A stretch of 64,000 nt of DNA from Acanthacorydalis orientalis (Eukaryota; Arthropoda; Insecta; Megaloptera; Corydalidae): positions 5,090,461-5,154,460 of the forward strand of contig CM068313.1 in assembly GCA_034766995.1 (NCBI GenBank), in the 5' to 3' direction. Below are positions 55,256 to 64,000 of this stretch, in pieces. Every line of letters starts with the position of its first letter. The first letter of the stretch is position 1. The position numbers and the translations under genes were made by a program. The notes under the pieces were generated by a model. That model saw only the letters and a list, made by a program, of their open reading frames with translations. It had not been told where the DNA came from and did not search any database.

Positions 55256-55869
55256 TATTTGAGATGACTGATTTATGTACTATTTTAAAACGTGCCAGTC
55301 TGGAAAATTAAACATCTCTGATTAAAACTCGGGCAGGAGATCGAACTCTGCACAACCTGCACAAAAATCATTCGCTGTAAGTAATCTCGACACATTTCGA
55401 TCGAAATGTCTTGAAACGACATTAGCATAAAAACATATGGATATTGTCGGGTACCCGTCTGTTCGAAATATACATTAAGATCGTCTAGGCACAATATTAT
55501 TAGTATACATAGCGTTTATCCTGCGGTCTGTCATGCACACTCCACAAACGGTTTGCGTTTAAGCATGTGCTTATCGTAAGGAAGCACTTCCGTACACTCC
55601 GCAGAGGTTAGTTCTGCGGATAACACTGTTTCAGTCTATGCATTATATACGCGACGGTTTCTGTGGTTCAATGTGCTTTATATGTTTATAGACGATGTGG
55701 CGGATAGGACGATTTCGATTCCTAGCGACGTTTGTTGTCTTGTAATGTGAACGCTTCGATGCGTTCTTGAATAAAATATAAGTGAACATCCTTATATGTT
55801 TTCAACAGTTTTGATATTCACATTGTCTTTTTTTCAAGCGGAAATGTACACACCAACATACACATACAA
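55256..55869. other. GC-richer single-copy stretch, no gene recognised
   Basis: 55500-55760 is clearly less AT-biased. On the minus strand near 55336, GAGTTCGATCTCC resembles a pol III B box, but no tRNA fold or A box was found. Confidence 0.4.
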
Positions 55870-55894
55870 ATATATATATATATATATATATATA
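55870..55894. repeat. (TA)n microsatellite
   Basis: 25 bases. Confidence 0.95.
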
Positions 55895-55959
55895 CATATT
55901 ACGAGCTTGCATTGAAAGCCGCTGTTTTTTTTGTGTTTTTAAGCATTTATTTCAATAAC

Positions 55960-56300
55960 AAAATATGTGAATACATTAATCAAAGTATTTGCCCTCGGAA
56001 GCTATGACTTTTTCCCACTTTTCTAGCAAAAGTTGAATTCCGTGACGAAAGAATGGTCTGTCTTTTGAGCCAATCTATTCAGTAACCCAATTTTCGATTT
56101 CTCCGTAGTTATGGAAATTTGTATCTTCCAAAGCGTGTTGTATCGATCGGAACAAATGGTAATTGCTTGGGGCCCAGATCTGGAGAATACGCTGGGTGCG
56201 GAAAAACCTCCCATTCGAGCTCTATTAGTGTTTGTTTCACGCCTATAGCATCATAGGGCCGAGCGTCGTCATGGAGAAAATCACTTTTAGGCGATTTGAT
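55960..56300 (-). pseudogene. mariner transposase C-terminus, minus copy
   Basis: Minus strand from about 56282: DFLHDDARPYDA (second catalytic motif, HDNARPH altered to HDDARPY), KQTLIELEWEVFPHPAYSPD (leading to the third motif). Then, in shifted frames, LGPKQLPFVPIDTTRFG (where SDYHLF is expected) and pieces corresponding to NYGEIENWV, RLAQKTD, FFRHGIQLL and EKWEKVIASEGKYFD. Several frameshifts; a full N-terminal half is missing. It meets the plus-strand mariner tail at about 56310. Confidence 0.78.
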
Positions 56301-56309
56301 GCAATTGAT

Positions 56310-56490
56310 GGTCGTTTTTGCATCGATTTATCATTCAAATAAGGATGGTATTATGAAACTGCTTACAAGATGGCAAAAAATCTTTGATTATAATGGCCAA
56401 TTCATTATTTTAAAAAGTTTTCTATTTTAAAAAAAATTGCTCCTGTTTCTTACTGACAGATCCGACATTACTTATTGGTCAAACCAATAT
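56310..56490 (+). pseudogene. mariner transposase tail and 3' end, plus copy
   Basis: The plus strand reads SNKDGIMKLLTRWQKIFDYN followed by GQFIIL and a stop, the standard C-terminus of DD34D mariners. About 90 bases later TTACTTATTGGTCAAACCAA looks like the terminal repeat. It is joined tail to tail with the minus-strand copy at its left. Confidence 0.72.
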
Positions 56491-56847
56491 ATATATATAG
56501 AAAGAGAGAGGGAGAGAAAGAGAGATGGATACATTTGAAAATCATTTATTTATAAAGATTATTTTAAAACAGTGTTCCAAAAACCATTAATTACACTCAA
56601 ATATTAAATATCAATCAATTAAAGTTTGTGAATTTTCAAATTTAGAGAAAACAAAGAGAAATTCTATTTACAGAATTAGATAGAAAACTTAAGAAATCGA
56701 CCTATAAATAAAATAAAGCTCCGTGTCTCTCAAGTTCGCAATGATAAAGTATCTGATTTAAAAAGACAGCTTATATCAACTTAAGAAATGAACTTTCACA
56801 ATTGTATTCTCGTTTCACACTATAAACCATAGATTTTCAATAATTTG
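56491..56847. other. AT-rich stretch with GA-rich run
   Basis: TA then GA-rich sequence at 56491-56526. Nothing coding recognised. Confidence 0.5.
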
Positions 56848-56981
56848 ACGCTGTGAGGATGATAGCGTTGCCCGTCGAAATGCGTATAAGCGACAATCGA
56901 AAATAATTACAATCTTTTTGAACGAAAACTTTTATATGGTTTGTGGGTGAAACAATAAATCATTTGTGAATGTGAATTTAG
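56848..56981 (-). repeat. dispersed repeat D, inverted copy
   Basis: On the minus strand: CTAAATTCACATTCACAAAT, TTCACCCACAAACCATATAA, CGCTTATACGCATTTCGACG and CTATCATCCTCACAGCG. It is close to full length and GC-richer than the other copies. Confidence 0.78.
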
Positions 56982-57896
56982 ACACATTTCACTGAAATGT
57001 AAATGACTAATTTATCGTATAACCAAGCTAATAACGAATAATAGAGGAATTTCCTGATTATGTGGAAGATGGTTCATTATATTAAGTTAATATATCTGTT
57101 CACTTGTTCACTATACAAGGTATTCAATGTAAAGTTATGTAAGTTCTCTCTATGGAGTAGTTCACTGTATGCAGGGTTCACTATATCGCGACTCTACTGT
57201 ATTTACATTGATCACTGTACATAGCACTAAGCAATTAACACATTTAGTGATTAAGAAGTTGTCAATTAACATATTTAGCATCATTAATCTTTGAGAAAAG
57301 AAGGTTATCTCTTTAACGCTTTACATTTTTCACGGGGGAAGTGGGCGATAGTAAGAAAGATGGAGGAGACTCTTGATTTCTTATAAAGAAAGGAATAATT
57401 GATCACCGAAATTCATATGGTATTTTTCTGATATGAAATATTAATGTTTGAAATCCACTTCATAAGACTGAGAATTTCTACCATTTTTTTCATTTAAAAA
57501 AAAGATATCAGAAGTAGACTTAGTGTCAAAATACAATTATTAAACTTTGACTAAATTCTCTTTCACAAATCAACTCTTTTCTGGTCGCACAAAAGCTGCA
57601 TAGTTTTTTTTTTCAAAAATTAGACACACGTTTTTAAATACTCAACATAGTTTTGTATACTTAAATACGAGGTGTAAGACATTAAGACTATTTTCTATAA
57701 ATTATACATTTTTTTTCTTGAGAAAAGAATAATAGATGATCGACATTCATATGAGATTATTATGTGATGAGATACTAAAGTTTGAGAAACATTTGATAAG
57801 ACTGATAATTACTACCATTTGTTTCGGTTTTTTTTTTCAAAAAAACAGGAAATATTAGAACTAAATTTAGTGTCAGAATGTAGTTGAGGAACTTTG
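56982..57896. other. AT-rich stretch with a further weak D fragment
   Basis: 57545-57610 carries GACTAAATTCTCTTTCACAA and GTCGCACAAA, a D left end. Otherwise nothing. Confidence 0.5.
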
Positions 57897-58055
57897 GCTA
57901 AATTCACTTTCACAAATTAATTATTTTCCCATTCCACAAACCATATACAATTTTTCTGATCAAATATATTCAATAAACTATTATTAATCTTTTCGATTAT
58001 TACTTATATGTATTTAGATAGAAACTCTATCATCCTCAGAGCGCAAAGGTATAGA
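57897..58055 (+). repeat. dispersed repeat D, most complete copy
   Basis: GGCTAAATTCACTTTCACAA, CATTCCACAAACCATATAC, TTCTGATCAAATATATTCAA, TCGATTATTACTTATATGTA, CTATCATCCTCAGAGCGCAA and AGGTATAGAAAA in order. Confidence 0.8.
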
Positions 58056-60322
58056 AAACAATCTTTTTTTGTACCTTAAAACTTTAAAGATAATGAAATC
58101 ATCATGGAAATGCAATAAAAAATAATCAATAAATTATTAATAATACTTTATTAAAAGTTTTTGACCGGAAAACCCTTTTTGAGGTTTATGGAGTGAAAGA
58201 CGAATTCATTGATGAAAATAGATTAAATATCTTGACCAAAATCACTTTTATAAATAAAAAATAGTGAATTTATCCAGTTGGTATATAGTCATATCTATTG
58301 ATAATTTATTTATGATTTGAAATTGTAAAAGAGATTCCTTTTAAACAAGAATTGCTCATTATTTAAGAACAAAAGGCAGATTTCAATAATCTACATTTGT
58401 ATTCAAATCTAATTTTCGCCAATAAAAGATTGCACTAAATATTTAACGAGCTTCTAACATGTCAGTATCTTAAAATATCTCAAACAATTTGAAATTTTTG
58501 TAGTAATTTTTTAATATATGCTCTATTTAAATTGTATTTTAGAAAATTATATCAATCGTTAACTTCTTTTTTCAAATTCTTTTCTTAAAAATTCGAATAA
58601 GAATCATATTTAATTAAAAAATATTATTATTACCCAAAGGTTTCATAATATACTATAAAACTGTATGATGCAATTAATTTTCCAGTGATACAAAATATGA
58701 ACAATTGAAATTCTTGTCGGAAAAGAAACTAATTTCAATATTTATATGAGTAGACTCTATGTAAACAAGACCTGTGTCATAGAACGTTCTTGTATCTTAC
58801 AAAGTTGTTGTTTTAATTAACTTTGTCAAAGTAAATGAGAAGAACGGAAAGATTTTAAACAAAAATTGAATTTTATCTTATAGTCTTGTTTTTAACAAAT
58901 TTAATAACTACTTGTAATTTTTTAAAACTTGTTCATTTCATAAATGTTGGTATAAAAAGAATAGCTGAATTTATTTTTCATGAAAGATCTGATTATTTTG
59001 TATGGGTGGATATAAAAAAATATTTATCTGGATTAAGAGATGTTTTAAGGATAATTATTTCCATTATCAGTATTAAAATGTCAAGTGCTAGCTGACAAAA
59101 GACCGGAACGGTTTAAACGATTGATGTAAATGAATTAATATTGTGAAATTGTTCCTTTTTTCTAAACTAAGTCAGTCGAGTTTTATTAACATTTCTCTGC
59201 GACTGTTGAGTTTGAAATGTTTATTTAAAACAAAACTCGTATCTCATAAACATTCAAGTCAAATGTATTCTCAACTTTGTTTCAGTGCTACACTCTAAAC
59301 ACACTTTGTCTCCGCTTATATCAGTGTTTATTTATTTTATTCTCGAATAATAACTCTGTTAATTCTTTCATACAAAGTTCATAATTAAACCGGAAAAATA
59401 ATAAAATTAAATCCTCGTTTTCTTGAAATTTAGAAACTACTGATTGTAGATTGAATATTGTATGAAGGGATGTCGGTTTCTACATCCCTCGAGTATTAAA
59501 ATATTAATTTTCAAATTTATCGATTTACATTTTTACCCTCGCCGATTACAAGTCTCTAAAACCGATAAAATATTAAATGTTAACTCTCTATCAAATTAAT
59601 TATGAGACGATCAGATTCCATTACCAGCCGAAAAGAAAACATAATTGTGAAAAGAGTGTTCTTCGTTATTGTTAATTTACGAAAAAAAAATATAAAGCGC
59701 TGAAAACAACTATGTCGTCCACATCGAGCGTAATTTTTAAAAACACTCTTGCTAAAGAATCCATTATCTTAATAAATGTTTTGCAACAACTTGACGTTTG
59801 GCTTAAAAACAGATTTTTTGTGTTCGAAAGTTGGATAAATTCGACGAACGCAACGCGCTGAAAACGTTTCAGTAAATACTTTTGAATTTAGTACAAAGCC
59901 AGAGCGTGGACGTACGGATTCTTAAAACGATAAAGAAACTCGTTTCAATAGACTCGTTTTTTTTAAAAAAAAAACATGCTGTCAATTACAATAAAGCTGT
60001 TTTTATATTAAAAATTGCGTGTTGCGTTTTTTTGTCCATGATGTTACAAATTAATGAAAAAAATGTGCCATTGTCAATACTAAAATGGAATTTAAAAATG
60101 CTATACACAAACATATATTTTTAACGCTACTAGACGGTTCATTAATGAAATTATATTTTAATTGTTATTTATATAAAAAAATATCAACGATGCCATTTTT
60201 AATTTTGATATTATATTAGCTGAAAATAATTTTAATAGAACATTTTTATTCCTATCAATTTCAATTCATATTTTAGATGCTTTTCTCATATTTTCGTATG
60301 AAACAGTTATTCCTAGAATATA
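58056..60322. other. long stretch without a recognisable gene
   Basis: Unrecognised frames at 58886-59095 and 59882-60124. 59380-59880 is somewhat GC-richer and holds a small hairpin AGGGATGT...ACATCCCT (59467-59490). No transposon end seen. Confidence 0.5.
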
Positions 60323-61244
60323 TTAGGGGTATCGGAAAGTTTTTCGTCTAGATGACACAGAGTTGCTGGAGAAAATCGAACCAAATCCAAAATTAACAAT
60401 TCAAGAATTGTCTAATAGACTGCAGTGCCCCTGGTTAACAGTACAAAAACATATGAAAAAAAAATAGAAAGATCTGGAGAGAAGGTGTTTGGGTACCACA
60501 CGATCTTACTGAGGAAATCAAAGGTTTAGATAAATATGTGTACATCACTCAAGGTAAGAGTGTCCGCTGGACAATTTTTGAAACGTATTGTTACAAGTGA
60601 CGAAAAATGAATTCTTTATGACAACAGAAAATGTAATAAACAATGGTTGTCACCAAATCAGAAAGCTAGACCATCTCCTAAGCTAAGTTTGACCATTAGA
60701 AATATATTTCTGTGTTTGGTGGGATCAGAAAGGAATAATTTAATATGAGACGTTAAATCCGAAGGAAACTGTTAATTCCGATCTCTATTGTGACCAACTG
60801 GATCGCTTGAATCTGAATTTAATCAGAAAACAGCCGGAAACTGTAAACAGAGGTGGCGTTATTCTTCAATACGACAACGCACGACCGCACGCAGCTAAGA
60901 AGACACGTGAAAAATTTTCCGAGCTTGATTGGGAGATTCTACCACACCCTCTCTACTCACCAGACATTGCACCCTCTGACTAACACTTATTTCAGTCACT
61001 GGAACATTTTTTTAAGAAATAAGACACATAGAGATGTGAACCATGTTAAAATGACCTTTGAACAATTTTTTTTCTAAAAATAACCAGGAATTTTAAAAAA
61101 CATGAATATTTTCTCTTCCCCATAGATGGTAGAGTGTAACAGATAATGATGGAAACTATATTATTCAATTAAATACAAATTTTTCCAATAAATTGGTTTT
61201 TATTTTAATATAAAAAAAATAAAAAAACTTTTTGGTACCCTTGG
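60323..61244 (+). mobile_element. mariner with both ends, internally reduced
   Basis: Left end TTAGGGGTATCGGAAAGTTT after TA; right end (minus strand) CCAAGGGTACCAAAAAGTTT followed by ATA. About 920 bases, so the 5' coding part is deleted while the catalytic part is present. The terminal repeat differs from those of all other mariners in the window. Confidence 0.85.
60350..61035 (+). pseudogene. mariner transposase lacking its first HTH
   Basis: Blocks in order: DDTELLEKIEPNPKLTIQEL and NRLQCPWLTVQKHMKK (second HTH), a GVWVPHDLTEEI-like block, RIVTSDEKWILYDNRK (first catalytic D), NKQWLSPNQKARPSPKLSLT, a FCVWWDQKGIIYYE-like stretch, NPKETVNSDLYCDQLDRLN, GGVILQYDNARPHAAKKTR (second D, near 60873), FSELDWEILPHPLYSPDIAP and SD-stop-HLFQSLEHF (third D kept, next Y changed to stop). 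The D-to-D spacing fits DD34D. At least four frameshifts or stops. All three catalytic aspartates are still readable. Confidence 0.87.
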
Positions 61245-61290
61245 ATATAATATAAAATATATTTTCTTGCAGAAAAAACTATTTCTTTTA

Positions 61291-61403
61291 AATTTCACAA
61301 GTCGATTCTTTTTCACTACACAAGTCATAAAAAAATCTGATCAATAATATTCAATAAATAATAGAATAGTCATCGAAATACGCATAAGCAAGAATCAAAA
61401 CCG
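61291..61403 (+). repeat. dispersed repeat D, diverged copy
   Basis: AATTTCACAAGTCGATTCTT, CACTACACAAGTCATAAAAA, TCTGATCAATAATATTCAAT and AATACGCATAAGCAAGAATC. Confidence 0.65.
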
Positions 61404-61794
61404 ATCAATAAAGATTTTAAAATGAAAGAAGAATTCAATAATGAGGCTGAATTTAACTAAGCATTAAACAAGATTGAAACGGGTTTTAAATCTTATTAAA
61501 TTCTGACTTTCATTTCAATTACAAAGAACATTACATTGTTTTAAAAACAGAATAGATTCATCGTTATAATTAATGAATTCTTACGAAAAAAATTTAATGT
61601 ATATTACATTGGTGGTGATAAATTCAACTATTGAAGTTAAAAATTAACACAGCTATAAAGACTCTGGAGAAAAGCTTTTGACTTGCTCATTTGCAGATTT
61701 ATTGTAATGAAATTAAAGCTGTAAGTTCTTCAAACCATATATTAAATATATGCATATATACATGTATACATACATACATATACATTATATATAT
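61404..61794. other. AT-rich stretch without a recognisable gene
   Basis: Nothing recognised. Confidence 0.5.
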
Positions 61795-62555
61795 ATGGAT
61801 GTATTGATTTTATTTCCCAGCATAGTCTCCATTGCTATGCACTTAGTCCAGCGAGTCTTCAAAATGCGCATTGACGGCAGCGATGACATCCCCATTCGAC
61901 AAGAATTTCTTTCCACCGAGCCAAATTTTCAAGTTTAGGAAGAGGAGAAGTCACACGGGAAGTTCGGAAAATAGAGTGGTTGAGGAATCAATTCGAAGCC
62001 TAATTCCTGCAATTTTGCCATTGCGAAGGTCGATTTGTGAGACGGCGTGTTGTCCTGGTGAAAGAGCACTTTTTTGTGTCAATCTTGGCCGTTTTTGTTT
62101 CATCTCTTCTTTCAAACGGTCCAATAATATTGCATAATAGACTGCTGGTGCCGTTTTTCCTTTCATTAAATAATCGATCAGGATGATTCCTTATGAATCT
62201 CAAAAAACAATGACCATCACATTCCCAGCTGACAAAACGGTCTTCATCTTCTTCGGCTCAATTTCAACAGTCATTGTTCTCTGTTTTGACTGCTGCTTCG
62301 ACTCAGGTGTGCAGAGGGGGATGCATGTTTCATCCATGGTGCCGAATCGACGCAAAAAGGACTGCTTTTTTCCATTTTTGCGGTAACTGCTACAATGCTC
62401 GCTCCAAACATGTGTAGAACGTGAACAACGCGACACTTCTGGCAGAAATTTCGCCAATACTTGTTTGAAAAGTGACACTTGATAGCCGTTACGTTACCAA
62501 ATGAATGGCGACGTCTCATCATAAAAATTTACCAAACTTATCAAACTACTCCCAT
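61795..62555 (-). mobile_element. mauritiana-like mariner, deleted copy
   Basis: The 5' end on the minus strand (about 62555) is GGGAGTAGTTTGATAAGTTT, with the leader shared with 48840-48985. Most of the N-terminal coding part is deleted. The 3' end is close to complete, stopping just after the transposase tail. Confidence 0.82.
61800..62440 (-). pseudogene. mauritiana-like mariner transposase, deletion copy
   Basis: The start MFGASIVAVTAKMEK joins almost directly to FGTMDETCIPLCTPESKQQS (first catalytic D), so both HTH motifs are deleted. Then come EPKKMKTVLSAGNVM, LLDRLKEEMKQKRPRLTQK and, where HQDNAP is expected, a frame-broken region. Later there is GKKFLSNGDVIAAVNAHFED and, after another gap, RWTKCIAME. 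Shared leader and block order with 47868-48840 show a common family. The second catalytic aspartate cannot be read in frame. Confidence 0.82.
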
Positions 62556-63392
<837 letters not shown>

Positions 63393-64000
63393 CTCTCCTG
63401 ATCAAAAAGTTTCAGGAATTTCAATTTAAAAAAACTGTGTAAACCAAACATTATTTTTTTAATGGTAACTTTGATTATATTTCCACTGTGTCTATACCAA
63501 AATTATTGTGACCTCTCAAACTATTCGTGAACAGCTGATGTTTTTGTTTATTATATCTAAATTTATCGAGCAACGAATTTTTATTAATTGTTTGTGTTAA
63601 AAACGAAATTTCCCTTTAAAATATCGGAAAAATCATTTGGAGATTTGTTTTTATCGAAAACGTGTGTATACCAGTGGTATATTTTGTTCAGAGGGCCGAG
63701 AGTCGATAGAAGGTGACTCTTGTTTGGGATGGGGGTCGACTTCAACCTATGAAGAACATGTTTAGGAAGTGAAAGATCTGATCATGAATAATCGTCTACT
63801 AACTGTGTGAAAGATTGCTTATGATGTCGGTGTATTACATAAATTTTTCCAAAGTATCTTGACCGATACTTTTCACTTGAAATGTTTTACAGTGAGATTT
63901 GTACCAAAAATATTAAATTAAGTGCAAAACCAGAGTTGCAAAGATGTTGCCACTGAGATGATATCTGAAGAATCTAACGATCCCAAGTTCATAAAACGCT
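63393..64000 (+). mobile_element. mariner element, 5' part, cut by window edge
   Basis: After TA at 63391-63392 the sequence begins CTCTCCTGATCAAAAAGTTT, a plausible terminal repeat, followed by a leader and a transposase frame running off the right edge. The lineage differs from those with TTAGGT-type ends. Confidence 0.7.
63545..64000 (+). pseudogene. mariner transposase N-terminus (partial)
   Basis: Frames read KISEKSFGDLFLSKTCVYQW, YILFREGRESIEGDSCLGW and GSTSTYEEHV-stop-EVKDLIMNNRLLTV (first HTH, linker and start of the second HTH). Then come KIAYDVGV, FQSILTDTFHLKCFTVRFVP and, near the edge, SNDPKFIKR, which in this family stands just before the first catalytic TGDETW. It matches the SETMAR/GVQW-type insect mariners. 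Two in-frame stops replace R residues, and one or two frameshifts occur. The catalytic part lies outside the window. Confidence 0.82.

Noticed and set aside
55320..55350. GAGTTCGATCTCC on the minus strand, like a tRNA/SINE B box
   Set aside because: No A box at the right distance and no cloverleaf could be drawn; a second B-box-like word at 31408 has none either.

Overview
The window is strongly AT-rich animal DNA, most likely from an insect: it carries mariner, Tc1-like and hAT transposons, non-LTR retrotransposons, a very high density of (TA)n microsatellites, and no bacterial-type gene packing. The exact group cannot be settled from this sequence. No host protein-coding gene, rRNA, tRNA or CRISPR array could be supported; every recognisable coding stretch is a decayed transposon gene.

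Layout. 1-9 kb: the 5' end of a mariner (1-396, minus), two small MITEs, a mariner N-terminal relic (6402-6690), and a tandemly rearranged repeat complex around a Tc-like transposase (7693-9256). 9-20 kb: a GC-richer island (9330-9700), a ~130 bp tandem array (10312-10690), mariner 3' relics (14515-14640, 16330-16545) and many TA arrays. 20-30 kb: a 794 bp mariner relic with matching terminal repeats (20449-21242), two hAT relics in inverted orientation (25854-26650), a TA-bounded foldback MITE (27592-27795) and a 515 bp mariner deletion derivative (28793-29307). 30-45 kb: a ~141 bp tandem array (32090-32520), a mariner N-terminus (33300-33643), a LINE with RNase H and a CCHC knuckle (34935-35715), a second LINE (40372-41285, minus) interrupted by a short retroposon with target-site duplications, and a second 515 bp mariner derivative (42856-43370). 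45-64 kb: a mauritiana-like mariner (47855-48985), a Tc1-like relic (52025-52520), a three-level nested insertion (53409-55255), two tail-to-tail mariner relics (55960-56490), a mariner with most catalytic motifs (60323-61244), a second mauritiana-like copy (61795-62555) and the start of a further mariner at the right edge (63393-64000).

Between these lie at least 13 partial copies of an unnamed dispersed repeat (called family D here), a three-copy GC-rich repeat, and TTAA-bounded sequences resembling piggyBac-type ends. The parts do not form a pathway. This is an intergenic or intronic graveyard of mobile DNA whose interest lies in non-autonomous families, nesting and the link between TA arrays and transposon termini. 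All identifications come from reading translations and repeats by eye; no database search was run, and coordinates of degenerate elements are approximate.
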